Assembly: GCA_964443385.1 (NCBI GenBank)
Contig: CAYUCO010000033.1
Span: forward strand, 1 to 35,912
Direction of reading: 5' to 3'
Source of the DNA: VFHP01 sp964443385
GTDB taxonomy: Bacteria > Chloroflexota > Dehalococcoidia > Lucifugimonadales > UBA2985
Length of the DNA stretch: 35,912 nucleotides
Both the position numbers and the translations under genes were made by a program. A model generated the notes under the pieces. It made no database searches. It had not been told where the DNA came from and saw nothing but the letters and a program-made list of their open reading frames with translations. Positions 8,049 through 16,522 of the stretch are shown here, one piece after another. Numbering within the stretch: the first letter of the stretch is position 1; each line of letters begins with the position of its first letter.

Positions 8049-8897
8049 ATGTCTAAAATAAAGCAAATATTGGATTCAATAAAGTTTGAGCATACCGTTT
8101 TTGCATTGCCATATGCATATATAGCAATGGTGCTAGCGAGCGACGGCATGCCATCACTTCACAAGTTTATTTGGATTACCATAGCCATGGGTTCTGCTAG
8201 AACCTTGGCTATGTCATCCAATAGAATAATAGATAGGCACATAGATAAAATTAATCCTAGAACGTCAGAAAGACACCTACCAGCCGGAATCATAAAGCTA
8301 AAGGAGATGCAGTTTTTGGCAGGTGTGTCATTGATAATTTTCTTTGTAGCAGCCTCACAGTTAAATTATTTGTGTTTAATGTTGTCTCCAGTGGCAGCTT
8401 TGGTGGTTATTCTTTATCCATATACCAAAAGATTTACTTGGACTTGTCATTTTGTATTGGGTTTTGCAGATGGTATAGCACCTGCTGGAGCATGGATAGC
8501 AACAACTGGATCTTTTGGTTGGGAGCCTATCGTTCTGGCTTTTGCTGTTGCTACTTGGATTGGCGGCTTTGATATATTGTACTCGTGTCAGGATTATGAT
8601 TTTGATGTTAGGAATAACTTATATTCCCTGCCTCAGCGGTTTGGTGTACGTAGTGCTATGAATTTTGCGAAATTGATGCACGTTTTAACTATAATCTCAT
8701 TTGTAGCCTTGGGTATTTTGTTAGATATTAACCCAATATATCATTTGGGTTGCACGATAGCGGCGTTTCTTTTGATATATGAACATAGGCTAGTGTCTCC
8801 AACAGATTTGACTAAAATAGATGTAGCCTTTTTTAATATTAATGGTTACATTGCTGTAGTATTATTTATTTGTACACTAGCAGCGGTATATGTTTAA
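8049..8897 (+). CDS. ubiA: UbiA-family aromatic prenyltransferase (MqnP/UbiA-like)
   Basis: Integral membrane enzyme that attaches a polyprenyl chain to an aromatic acid, which anchors the quinone precursor in the membrane. The 282 residues contain about eight hydrophobic helices. The first Asp-rich motif NRIIDRHID is near residue 60, and the second, CQDYDFDVRNN, is near residue 183; both are needed for Mg-diphosphate binding. KFEHTVFALPYAY at the N-terminus is characteristic of the 4-hydroxybenzoate/MqnP branch. It sits between ubiD-like and ubiX-like genes. The choice between a menaquinone (futalosine) and a ubiquinone substrate rests on context, and I favour menaquinone for this lineage. 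Confidence 0.92.
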   Translation: MSKIKQILDSIKFEHTVFALPYAYIAMVLASDGMPSLHKFIWITIAMGSARTLAMSSNRIIDRHIDKINPRTSERHLPAGIIKLKEMQFLAGVSLIIFFVAASQLNYLCLMLSPVAALVVILYPYTKRFTWTCHFVLGFADGIAPAGAWIATTGSFGWEPIVLAFAVATWIGGFDILYSCQDYDFDVRNNLYSLPQRFGVRSAMNFAKLMHVLTIISFVALGILLDINPIYHLGCTIAAFLLIYEHRLVSPTDLTKIDVAFFNINGYIAVVLFICTLAAVYV

Positions 8898-8920
8898 GTT
8901 AATTTGATTGAAGGAGAAAC

Positions 8921-9508
8921 ATGGATCCTGTAGTAGTAGGGATATCGGGTGCAAGCGGATCTATCTTGGCCAAACGCACGGTAGAGATGCTTATAAATAA
9001 GGAAATTCCAGTTATCATGACATGTACTGCTGCTGCCCGTATGGTTTGGCAGGAAGAAATGGATGAAACCTTTAACGCTGCTCTGGCTCGATGGGGTGAA
9101 TTTCCAGATTTTAAATACTACCCAATAGGGGATCTAAAAGCTCCTATTGCTAGTGGGACAATGCCTACGTCAGGAATGATTATCACTCCTTGTAGTGTCG
9201 GCACCTTGGCTGCGATCGCGAATGGCCTCTCAAGTAATTTACTACAGAGGTCAGCCGATGTTTGCATAAAAGAAAAGCGCAAATTGGTTTTGGTTCCAAG
9301 AGAGACTCCTTTATCCTCCATTCATTTGGAGAATATGTTGAAGGTTTCTAATTTAGGTGTATCTATTTTGCCTCCGGTGCCAGCATTTTATCTTAAACCA
9401 AGATCTGTAGAGGATATAGTCGAATATATAGTTGCAAAGGCAATTGATTCTTTGGGGCTATCAGGTTTTATGAATGACGAGTTAAGGTATCAAAGAAGTA
9501 CTGAATAA
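8921..9508 (+). CDS. ubiX: UbiX-family flavin prenyltransferase
   Basis: Prenylates FMN with dimethylallyl phosphate to make the cofactor of the UbiD-type decarboxylase encoded two genes upstream. The 195 residues are typical. The FMN-binding N-terminus GISGASGSILAKR, the PCSVGTLAAIANGLSSNLLQRSAD segment and the LVLVPRETPLSSIHLENM signature are all present. ATG at 8921 follows an AAGGAGAA ribosome-binding site. The 23-nt gap after the ubiA-like gene and 12-nt gap before ubiE place it in one operon. Confidence 0.95.
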   Translation: MDPVVVGISGASGSILAKRTVEMLINKEIPVIMTCTAAARMVWQEEMDETFNAALARWGEFPDFKYYPIGDLKAPIASGTMPTSGMIITPCSVGTLAAIANGLSSNLLQRSADVCIKEKRKLVLVPRETPLSSIHLENMLKVSNLGVSILPPVPAFYLKPRSVEDIVEYIVAKAIDSLGLSGFMNDELRYQRSTE

Positions 9509-9520
9509 CATTGTATTAAT

Positions 9521-10240
9521 ATGGTTAATTTAAACGGCAATGATAAAGCTAGATACGTTTCTGGTATGTTCGATAAAATAGCAGAGCATTATGATTTGAT
9601 GAATACTGTTATGAGCGGAGGTATGCACCATTTTTGGAGGAAAAGAGCCACTAAATTGGGGTTGGGCAGTATGAATGGAGAAGTGCTTGATGTGGCTACA
9701 GGCACTGGTGATTTTGCCTTGGAATTCGTAAAAAACCCTTTGGTTGAGAGAGTCATAGGCTTGGACTTTGCGAACAACATGATACCCATTGCCAAGAAAA
9801 AAGCTGCTAAACAAGGGATGTCTATGAAGTCAGATTGGTTATTAGGAGATGCACTTAACTTGCCATTTTCAAATGATCGCTTTATTTGTGTAACAGTTGG
9901 TTTTGGAATGAGGAATTTTGCTGACAAAAATGCTGCCTTGGAACAAATGCTTCGGGTCTTAAAGCCTGGGGGCAAAGTGGTAATCTTGGACATAATACCA
10001 ATATCTAACAATGGTCTAATTGGCAAGTTAATGAAGTTATACTTCAGAGGGTTAGTGCCAATATTAGGAGCCGTTTTAGCACGTAATAGGGAAGCATATA
10101 CTTATTTACCGGAATCAGTCGAAGGGTATCTGGCACCAAAAGACCTTGCTAAATTGATGGAACAAGTTGGATTTAATAATGTAAACTATGGCACTATGTT
10201 TATGAAGACTATAGCTTTCCATGTTGGTGAAAAAGGATAG
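9521..10240 (+). CDS. ubiE: Demethylmenaquinone methyltransferase (UbiE/MenG family)
   Basis: SAM-dependent C-methyltransferase for the last step of menaquinone (or an intermediate step of ubiquinone) synthesis. The 239 residues match the family. Diagnostic features are VSGMFDKIAEHYDLMNTVMS at the N-terminus, the SAM-binding motif DVATGTGDFALEF near residue 57, and a GMRNFADK / LRVLKPGGKVVILD block near residues 130-150. No clear ribosome-binding site precedes the ATG, which suggests coupling to ubiX translation 12 nt upstream. It completes a prenylate, decarboxylate, methylate gene set with its neighbours. Confidence 0.94.
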   Translation: MVNLNGNDKARYVSGMFDKIAEHYDLMNTVMSGGMHHFWRKRATKLGLGSMNGEVLDVATGTGDFALEFVKNPLVERVIGLDFANNMIPIAKKKAAKQGMSMKSDWLLGDALNLPFSNDRFICVTVGFGMRNFADKNAALEQMLRVLKPGGKVVILDIIPISNNGLIGKLMKLYFRGLVPILGAVLARNREAYTYLPESVEGYLAPKDLAKLMEQVGFNNVNYGTMFMKTIAFHVGEKG

Positions 10241-10251
10241 AATTTTAGGTG

Positions 10252-10920
10252 ATGAAAACAAGCGAAAGGCTACGTTTAGAATACAGTTATTTGTGGGAAA
10301 AATTATTTCAACACCCATTCGTGTCAGAAATGGGTAGAGGTAGTTTACCTATAGAAAAGTTTCAATTTTATGTGAAACAGGATTATTATTTCTTGATTCA
10401 ATATAGTAGAGTATTGGCCATTGCATCAGCCAAAGCTCCAAATCTGCAATTGATGGGTCAATTTTCGGATTTGCTTACTGAAACTATAAACACCGAAATG
10501 GATTTACACAGGGCATTTTCGCAAGAATTTAACATCCCTAGGGATAGTTTGGAAAATGTTGAACCAGCACCGGTTACGATAGCCTACACAGACTATCTAC
10601 TCAGAGTGGCGTACGAAGGTAGTTTACTTGATATCATTGCAACATTGTTACCTTGTCAGTGGGGATATGCAGAGACGGGTGCTTACTTGAAAGCCAATGG
10701 AAACTTATCATCTGATAATCAGTATTTACCGTGGATTGAAATGTACACCTCAGATGAATTCGGTGTGTTTGTTCAGCAATTAAAGGAGAATCTTGATGAG
10801 TTAGCGGGAGGTGGAGAAGATGCTTCATATAGGCGTATATCAGGTAATTTTTTGACTTCTACTCGGTATGAGTATTTGTTTTGGGATATGTCCTATGCTT
10901 TGTCCGCTTGGCCAGTTTAG
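10252..10920 (+). CDS. tenA: TenA-family aminopyrimidine aminohydrolase (thiaminase II-like)
   Basis: TenA hydrolyses aminopyrimidine breakdown products of thiamine so the HMP moiety can be salvaged. The all-helical fold and key residues are present: Asp44 in VKQDYYFL, Cys135 in LLPCQWGYAE and Glu207 in RYEYLFWDM. The Asp and Cys fall at the same numbers as in Bacillus subtilis TenA when ATG at 10252 is used, which supports that start over GTG at 10249. It begins 11 nt after ubiE, at the end of the quinone operon, an unexpected place for thiamine salvage. A different reaction within the TenA/PqqC/CADD superfamily is possible. Its stop abuts the hisS stop on the other strand. Confidence 0.85.
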   Translation: MKTSERLRLEYSYLWEKLFQHPFVSEMGRGSLPIEKFQFYVKQDYYFLIQYSRVLAIASAKAPNLQLMGQFSDLLTETINTEMDLHRAFSQEFNIPRDSLENVEPAPVTIAYTDYLLRVAYEGSLLDIIATLLPCQWGYAETGAYLKANGNLSSDNQYLPWIEMYTSDEFGVFVQQLKENLDELAGGGEDASYRRISGNFLTSTRYEYLFWDMSYALSAWPV

Positions 10921-12183
10921 TTAGGCTTTTTCGACCTCTCGCATTTTGGTGACTGCATCTTCAAAAGTGAGCTCGGTTTGTTCTCCTAGAGTCATGTCTC
11001 TTAGGACGACGACATTTTTTTGTATTTCTTGTTCGCCAATAATAATAGCGAATGGAATATTGGCAGAATTGACGTACCTCATTTGTGCTCTAAGGCTTCT
11101 TCCGGAAGGGCCCAATATGGTGTCTATGCCCGTTTGGCGGAGTTTGTGAGACAGCATTAAGGCTATCGATTTCGCCTCGTCTCCTATGTGAGCAACGAGC
11201 ACGGAGGCAGGTGGAGAAACAGGTATAGAAACATTTTGGCGCTCTAAATTTATTATCAACCTTTCTATTCCTACCCCAAAACCGATTCCTGGGGTGGGAG
11301 GGCCACCTATTTGTTCCATAAGGCCGTCATATCTGCCTCCACCACAAATATTGCTCTGGGCCCCCTCCTCAGCGGGTTGAATTTCAAACACTGTTCTTGT
11401 GTAATAATCAAAGCCGCGGACTAGTTTTCGGTTAACCGTATATGGAATGCCCAGATAATCAAGGTGACCTATAAGTTGATGCCAGTGATCTAAGCAGTCA
11501 CTACAGAGGTGATCCAAAATATGAGGGGCTTTGTCCGCTATTTTTATACACCCATCTTTTTTGCAATCCAGTAAGCGTAATGCATTTCGACTCAGTCTGT
11601 TTTTGCAGTCATTGCACAATTTGTTAATTTGTCCTGAATAATAGAGCTTCAACTCATCAATATACGAGGGCCTGCATTTTGAATCTCCAATTGTATTGAT
11701 AAGAAGAGAGAGGTCGGCAAGCCCTAAGTTCTTCATAAGGCTCCAAGCCATTACAATTATTTCAGCATCGATTGAAGGATCTATATCCCCGATGCATTCC
11801 ACTCCAAATTGGTGATGTTCTCTGTATCTGCCGGATTGAGGTCGTTCATATCGGAATATTGGACAGAGGTAAAACATTCTAACTGGTTGGGGCAGGTTGT
11901 GCATGCCATGTTCAAGATATGCTCTACACACGGGAGCAGTTCCTTCCGGCCTGAGAGTTATAGACTCCCCTCCACGGTCCTCAAATGAATACATTTCTTT
12001 TTCTACAACGTCAGTAGTTTGACCTATACCTCTAGAGAATAAATTTGTATTTTCAAATATTGGAGTTTCAAGTAATCCATATCCGTAACTTTTTGCGAGA
12101 GTAGTTGCAATGTCCTTCACATAATTCCATTGCTGCTGTTCTTCAGGCAATATGTCGGAGGTTCCTCTAGGGGCTTTATACAA
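10921..12183 (-). CDS. hisS: Histidyl-tRNA synthetase
   Basis: Class II aminoacyl-tRNA synthetase charging tRNA-His. The 420 residues are normal length. Motif 2 is RYERPQSGRYREHHQFG, the histidine-specific loop is VRGFDYYTRTVFEI, motif 3 is GFGVGIERL, and an anticodon-binding domain fills the last 90 or so residues. The mid-protein insertion carries cysteine pairs (LCNDC, HLCSDC) common in bacterial HisRS. The start is TTG at 12183, supported by a GGAG site about 7 nt upstream and the normal N-terminus YKAPRGTSDILPEE. It converges on tenA with no intervening base. Confidence 0.97.
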   Translation of the reverse strand: MYKAPRGTSDILPEEQQQWNYVKDIATTLAKSYGYGLLETPIFENTNLFSRGIGQTTDVVEKEMYSFEDRGGESITLRPEGTAPVCRAYLEHGMHNLPQPVRMFYLCPIFRYERPQSGRYREHHQFGVECIGDIDPSIDAEIIVMAWSLMKNLGLADLSLLINTIGDSKCRPSYIDELKLYYSGQINKLCNDCKNRLSRNALRLLDCKKDGCIKIADKAPHILDHLCSDCLDHWHQLIGHLDYLGIPYTVNRKLVRGFDYYTRTVFEIQPAEEGAQSNICGGGRYDGLMEQIGGPPTPGIGFGVGIERLIINLERQNVSIPVSPPASVLVAHIGDEAKSIALMLSHKLRQTGIDTILGPSGRSLRAQMRYVNSANIPFAIIIGEQEIQKNVVVLRDMTLGEQTELTFEDAVTKMREVEKA

Positions 12184-12212
12184 CTGTTTTCTCCAAAAGC
12201 GATGTTTGTAGA

Positions 12213-12241
12213 AGGATACCTCAGCGTCATTGATTTGCCAA
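12213..12241 (-). promoter_or_regulatory. Predicted hisS promoter
   Basis: Read on the minus strand: TTGGCA (-35, 12236-12241) and TATCCT (-10, 12213-12218) with a 17-nt spacer. It lies about 30 nt before the hisS TTG start. The short leader has no room for a T-box element. Confidence 0.5.
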
Positions 12242-12373
12242 TCGATTTTATTGCCTATATGTCTATTTAGACTTTATCAAGATATATTAGATTGATATAC
12301 TTGGACATGTATTATGGAGGACGTTGGATCGTTCTATGGATTAGACGGGAATTTATTTATAGTGATTTAGGTT

Positions 12374-13609
12374 GTGAAACTTCTACATTTTTCAGATGTG
12401 CATATTGGAGTCGAGAGCTATGGGTCCATCGACGAGACCACTGGTTTGAATTCCAGGCTTACCGATTTTTTGGCAGCGTTTGATCAAGTTGTGGACTTCG
12501 CTATATCCAGCGAAGTAGATGTAGTTTTATTTGCAGGAGATGCATACAAAAGCAGGGACCCTACACAAACTCATCAGAGGGAATTTGCTAAAAGAATTGC
12601 TAGGCTTTCAGACGCAAAGATTCCGACATTTTTATTACTTGGCAATCACGATATGCCAAATGTTATTAGTAGAGCTACCGCTCTCGATATATTTAATACT
12701 TTAAAAGTTCCAAACATTGTAATAGGTGATAGATTGACTACATATCAATTAGAAACTAAGAACGGAACATTGCAAATCATCGCCTTACCTTGGATCAGGA
12801 GGAGTTCATTTCTAGCACGGGAAGAGACACGAAATCTGAGCATAGAACAAATCAACGAAGAAATACAGGTCAGAATCACTAACTTGATATCAAAAGAAAT
12901 AGAGCAATTGGATGTCAATATTCCTGCAGTGTTAGTTGGGCATGTTTCATTGAATACCGCGGTGACCAGTTCTGAGAAATCCATGCTGCTCGGCCGAGAC
13001 CCAATTATTATGCAGAGCGTATTAGCTAATATTTCTTTGGACTACGTTGCACTAGGGCATATACATAAACACCAAATTCTTTCTAAGCAGCCATATGTAG
13101 TATATTCAGGAAGCTTGGAAAGGGTAGATTTTGGTGAAGAAAATGATCACAAAGGATTTTGCGTAATAGATATCGATCCTTCTTTGCCTAGCGGAAGCAG
13201 GATTGTTAACTTCAACTTTGAAACAGTATCAGGGAGAAATTTCCTGACTATTGAGGTGAAGGTTGATAAAGGGCAAGATCCTACCATTGAAACCCTTAAA
13301 GCCATAAAAAGGAATCACTTTGCAGGATCTATCGTGAGAATCAAGATTAATATGAGTCAAGAATCAGAACCTCTGTTAAGGGAGAGTGAAATACGTCTTG
13401 CTTTGGAGCAGGCACATTTTGTGACCCCTATTGTCAAACAGATATCCAGAGACCGACGAACAAGATTAGGAGATGTTAAAGTGGAGGAGTTGTCTGTCAA
13501 GCAGATGCTCGCCACGTATTTGGAATCCTCAGAGTCAGACTCTGATCGTAGAAAAACTCTCCTTAAATATGGAGAGGATTTGATTAGAAGTGATTACTTG
13601 GATGATTAA
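12374..13609 (+). CDS. sbcD: SbcD/Mre11-like metallophosphoesterase DNA exonuclease
   Basis: Nuclease subunit of an SbcCD/Mre11-Rad50-type DNA end-processing complex. The five-motif calcineurin-like metal site is visible: FSDVHIG (Asp8, His10), FAGDAY (55-56), LLGNHDMP (90-93), VGHVSL (near 198) and LGHIHKH (near 230). The 411 residues include a C-terminal capping region with a basic stretch, RDRRTRLGD. The start is GTG at 12374 with weak AGG pairing upstream. No SbcC/Rad50 ATPase gene follows; the next gene is a prenyl synthase, so its partner must be encoded elsewhere. Confidence 0.88.
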   Translation: MKLLHFSDVHIGVESYGSIDETTGLNSRLTDFLAAFDQVVDFAISSEVDVVLFAGDAYKSRDPTQTHQREFAKRIARLSDAKIPTFLLLGNHDMPNVISRATALDIFNTLKVPNIVIGDRLTTYQLETKNGTLQIIALPWIRRSSFLAREETRNLSIEQINEEIQVRITNLISKEIEQLDVNIPAVLVGHVSLNTAVTSSEKSMLLGRDPIIMQSVLANISLDYVALGHIHKHQILSKQPYVVYSGSLERVDFGEENDHKGFCVIDIDPSLPSGSRIVNFNFETVSGRNFLTIEVKVDKGQDPTIETLKAIKRNHFAGSIVRIKINMSQESEPLLRESEIRLALEQAHFVTPIVKQISRDRRTRLGDVKVEELSVKQMLATYLESSESDSDRRKTLLKYGEDLIRSDYLDD

Positions 13610-13685
13610 ATAAATGCAGATTGTTCTAATTCTGTCTGTTTGATTAGCTCCAACGTTGTAGAAAGTGATTTTAATTAGTTTAGCA

Positions 13686-14714
13686 ATGGAACATTCACCG
13701 ACCATTTTGGAAAAATACAGGACTAGAGTGGAGAATTATCTTTACACTGTTTCTTCAGTCGGGGACCCAAGAATTGGTGATGCCATAAAATATCATTTCG
13801 GTTGGTTAGATCAATATGGCAACTCAGGGTCATCTATGCAGGGAAAGGGCGTAAGATCTTCTTTATGCATGTTTGCCTGCGAATCAGTAGGAGGGATTTT
13901 GGCAAATGGCTTGCAAGGAGCTGCGGCAGTTGAATTAGTTCATAATTTTTCCCTTATACACGACGATATTCAGGATCAAGATATAGAAAGACGGCATAGG
14001 CCAACGGCATGGAGTCTATGGGGAGTTCCGAAAGCTCTTCAGATCGGAAATTATATAAGGATATTGGCAGATTTGACTGTTAAAGATAATTTGAACACAG
14101 TTCTGGACAATGATTTGACTTTAGAGTGTACGGAAACTCTTAGCCGGGCATATCTTGAAACAGTCGAAGGGCAGTATCTCGACCTCGAATACGAGGGCAA
14201 AATAGATATCACTACCGATGAATACTTGGGTATGATTAATAGGAAAACTGGAGCCTTAATAAGTTGTGCTTTAAACTTGGGTGCATTATTGGGCGACGGA
14301 GATCAAGATACAGTTAAGAGGATGTCTGAATTCGGAAGGATTTTGGGACTTATATTCCAAATCAGGGATGATTATTTGGGTATATGGGGGCTGGAAGAAA
14401 ACACTGGCAAGAAATCTGCAAATGATGTGAGGCGAAAAAAGAGCTCATTGCCAATAATTCACATTTTGCAAAACGGATCACGGACGGATATACAGGAAAT
14501 CACTAGCATTTATGAAAAAGATTATATTGACGAAGATGATGTTGGAACAGTTTTGTCAATATTGAACGATGTCGGTACTATTGAATACATGGACCGATTA
14601 GCTAATGATTATGCAACCAGTTCTATGAATTTATTAAAAATAATCAAGATAGATAAAGTTTATGTAAATGAATTACAGGAGTTGATAGAGTTTTTGTTGA
14701 ATAGGAATAGTTAA
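13686..14714 (+). CDS. Polyprenyl (trans-isoprenyl) diphosphate synthase
   Basis: Elongates allylic diphosphates with isopentenyl diphosphate to give a long all-trans chain, likely the side chain for the quinone made by the ubiA-like pathway 4 kb upstream. With ATG at 13686 it has 342 residues; a GTG at 13665 would add seven. The GKGVR substrate motif is near residue 53. The first Asp-rich motif DDIQD is at 93-97 and the second, DDYLG in FQIRDDYLGIWG, at 228-232. The GIWG form of the second motif lacks the final Asp but is common in such synthases. Chain length cannot be fixed from sequence alone. Confidence 0.9.
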   Translation: MEHSPTILEKYRTRVENYLYTVSSVGDPRIGDAIKYHFGWLDQYGNSGSSMQGKGVRSSLCMFACESVGGILANGLQGAAAVELVHNFSLIHDDIQDQDIERRHRPTAWSLWGVPKALQIGNYIRILADLTVKDNLNTVLDNDLTLECTETLSRAYLETVEGQYLDLEYEGKIDITTDEYLGMINRKTGALISCALNLGALLGDGDQDTVKRMSEFGRILGLIFQIRDDYLGIWGLEENTGKKSANDVRRKKSSLPIIHILQNGSRTDIQEITSIYEKDYIDEDDVGTVLSILNDVGTIEYMDRLANDYATSSMNLLKIIKIDKVYVNELQELIEFLLNRNS

Positions 14715-14744
14715 TTGACCGTTTTATCAAGGTTTGCGGTAGTA

Positions 14745-14773
14745 TTGGAAACGCTATTGTGGTGTGATAGAAT
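14745..14773 (+). promoter_or_regulatory. Predicted promoter of the yjbQ-like gene
   Basis: TTGGAA (-35, 14745-14750) and TAGAAT (-10, 14768-14773) have an ideal 17-nt spacer, leaving a leader of about 43 nt before the ATG. No strong ribosome-binding site precedes that ATG. Confidence 0.55.
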
Positions 14774-14822
14774 ACCACGTCGGTGATGGGAGAATTATAA
14801 TACTAGAGCATTAGATATTAAT

Positions 14823-15266
14823 ATGAAAATTTTGACACACAGCATTCACATAGACACCAAACAGGCACCTGAGTTTATTGATATAACAGATAAAATTAGG
14901 GAGTTCGTCGCCGAATCTGGCATAGATAATGGTGTAGCTGTAGTTTACTCAAAACATACTACGTCTGCTATCCGCATAAATGAAAATGAACCCCTTCTCC
15001 TTGAAGACATGGCAGATTTTTTGTCCCGTATAGCACCTAGAGAAAATGATTACAGGCACAATGATTTCTCTATAAGAACTGTTAACATGAATGATGATGA
15101 ATGTCCTAATGGACATGCTCATTGCCAACATTTGGCTTTGGCTACTAGCGAGTCAATTCCGATAGTTGATGGTGCTCTAACTATTGGTAGGTGGCAAAGC
15201 GTTTTTCTTGTGGAATTGGATATGCCTAGGCCTAGAGACGTTATAGTTCAGGTTATGGGCGAATAG
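14823..15266 (+). CDS. yjbQ: YjbQ family protein (UPF0047; weak thiamine-phosphate synthase activity reported for the family)
   Basis: A 147-residue member of the widely conserved YjbQ/UPF0047 family. The signature residues are present: VVYSKHTTSAIRINENEP near residue 40, NDFSIRTVN in the middle, HAHCQHLALATSES with the conserved histidines, and the terminal GRWQSVFLVELDMPRPR. Members have low thiamine-phosphate synthase activity in vitro, and their cellular role is unsettled. The gene is monocistronic here. The roughly 200 nt after its stop hold only a weak AGTTTT/AAAACT dyad (15265-15288) and AT-rich sequence. Confidence 0.93.
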   Translation: MKILTHSIHIDTKQAPEFIDITDKIREFVAESGIDNGVAVVYSKHTTSAIRINENEPLLLEDMADFLSRIAPRENDYRHNDFSIRTVNMNDDECPNGHAHCQHLALATSESIPIVDGALTIGRWQSVFLVELDMPRPRDVIVQVMGE

Positions 15267-15466
15267 TTTTCGGTCTACTTTCAAAACTCCTACTGAGGAA
15301 CTATTAATGATAAATCTGTAGGTATTTCCGTCTATTTTTTGCTGTAACTTAATATAAGGTACTAGATTAATCAGCTAATATTCTTTTTGATCCCAAAACA
15401 CACCCAATAGATTCTTTCATCTAAATATTATGCTGGTTACTCTATCACTTGCTAGTAATTATTGTT

Positions 15467-16102
15467 TTATGTGTGTTCGTCGTTTTGTGTTGTTAAAGGG
15501 TAATTTTTCTTCGTAAGGTACACGATTAAATAAACTAGAGGTGTGTCAGCTATAGCAATAGATATCTTGAATAAGTAAGTTATCCATATCATGTTCCAGA
15601 TCTCATCGGTAGAGTAGACTCCCCCAAAAGCCACTACCACAAAGATAATAGTGTCTATACCTTGTGAAACAATTGTTGAGGCGTTATTCCTGAGCCACAA
15701 GAATTTTCCATTGGTAAAATTCCTCCACATTGCAAAAGCTAGCACATCATGATTTTGACTGATTATGTAAGCTAACATTGAAGCGATTACTATTCTAGGA
15801 ACTGATCCAAGTATTTGATCATAAGCTTCTTGATCATGCCAAAAAACAGCTGCAGGTAGATTCCCTGCCAGAAATATAATTGTGATCATGATGATATTTG
15901 CCAGGAAGCCTAGCCAAATAATTTTTGTAGTTGTTCTTTTGCCGTACACTTCCGAGACCACATCTGATATTAGGAAGGTAAATGGATACGCTAGTATACC
16001 CGCGTCTATCCCGTCACTTCCTACTGCTATAATTTTTACGGCTGTAATATTGGCTGTTAGAAGTAAAGTGGTAAATATGGTTGATAATAATATAAGTTGC
16101 AT
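15467..16102 (-). CDS. Queuosine precursor transporter (YhhQ/VUT family)
   Basis: Integral membrane protein importing queuosine precursors such as preQ0, used for tRNA wobble-base modification. The 211 residues contain about six hydrophobic helices. The family hallmark AYPFTFLISDVVSEVYGKRTTTKIIWLGF lies near residues 38-66 (written here only in part as a guide: ISDVVSEVYGKR), and the second conserved block is near residues 140-150 (RNNASTIVSQGIDT). I see no preQ1 riboswitch in the short leader. It is divergent from the Rdx gene across about 75 nt that include the palindrome TACTAATAGTA (16143-16153). Confidence 0.9.
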   Translation of the reverse strand: MQLILLSTIFTTLLLTANITAVKIIAVGSDGIDAGILAYPFTFLISDVVSEVYGKRTTTKIIWLGFLANIIMITIIFLAGNLPAAVFWHDQEAYDQILGSVPRIVIASMLAYIISQNHDVLAFAMWRNFTNGKFLWLRNNASTIVSQGIDTIIFVVVAFGGVYSTDEIWNMIWITYLFKISIAIADTPLVYLIVYLTKKNYPLTTQNDEHT

Positions 16103-16177
16103 AACTACTGGATCGAAAGTTAAAAATATCTTTTATTTCTGCTACTAATAGTATATTAATATGGTATTCTCGTGAAT

Positions 16178-16498
16178 ATGCAACAATGCGAATCAATTTT
16201 GAGGGATGAAGTGAATAAAGAACAAAGTTTCAGAATAGAAATTGAATATTGTACTCAATGTAACTGGATGATTAGAGCAACCTGGGTTACTCAAGAAATT
16301 TTGAATAGCTTTGAAAATAATATAGAAGAAATATGTCTTATACCATCTGGTGGCGGAATATTTGAGATTAGAATAAACGGAGATATAGTGTGGTCTTTAA
16401 AATTAAAGAAAAAATTTCCAGAGCCAAAAGAAATAAAACAGATTGTTAGAGATAAGGTAGATCCTCAACGGTCGCTTGGTCACGGTGATAGACATTAG
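16178..16498 (+). CDS. Rdx (SelT/SelW/SelH-like) thioredoxin-fold protein
   Basis: Small redox-type protein of the Rdx family. The C-x-x-C motif is Cys25-Cys28 in IEYCTQCNWMIRATW. The typical glycine turn GGGIFEIRINGDIVW lies about 40 residues later, and the protein ends in a family-like FPEPKEIKQIVRDK segment. Both motif positions are ordinary cysteine codons, with no in-frame TGA, so it is not a selenoprotein. ATG at 16178 gives 106 residues; GTG at 16172 is an equally possible start because neither has a clear ribosome-binding site. It probably forms an operon with the TauE-like permease 24 nt downstream. The substrate is unknown. Confidence 0.87.
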   Translation: MQQCESILRDEVNKEQSFRIEIEYCTQCNWMIRATWVTQEILNSFENNIEEICLIPSGGGIFEIRINGDIVWSLKLKKKFPEPKEIKQIVRDKVDPQRSLGHGDRH

Positions 16499-16522
16499 GA
16501 ATCTGCAAGACGGCTTAAAATC

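Noticed and set aside
12184..12373. T-box leader for hisS
   Set aside because: The predicted promoter lies about 30 nt from the start, leaving no room, and no T-box consensus is present.
15265..15288. Terminator after yjbQ
   Set aside because: The AGTTTT/AAAACT arms are only six AT-rich pairs with a 12-nt loop and no following U-tract.
16103..16171. preQ1 riboswitch before the queuosine precursor transporter gene
   Set aside because: The leader is short and AT-rich and lacks the conserved aptamer hairpin and its A-rich tail.
16178..16498. A selenoprotein (SelW/SelT with selenocysteine)
   Set aside because: Both positions of the C-x-x-C motif are TGT/TGC codons and no in-frame TGA precedes the stop.
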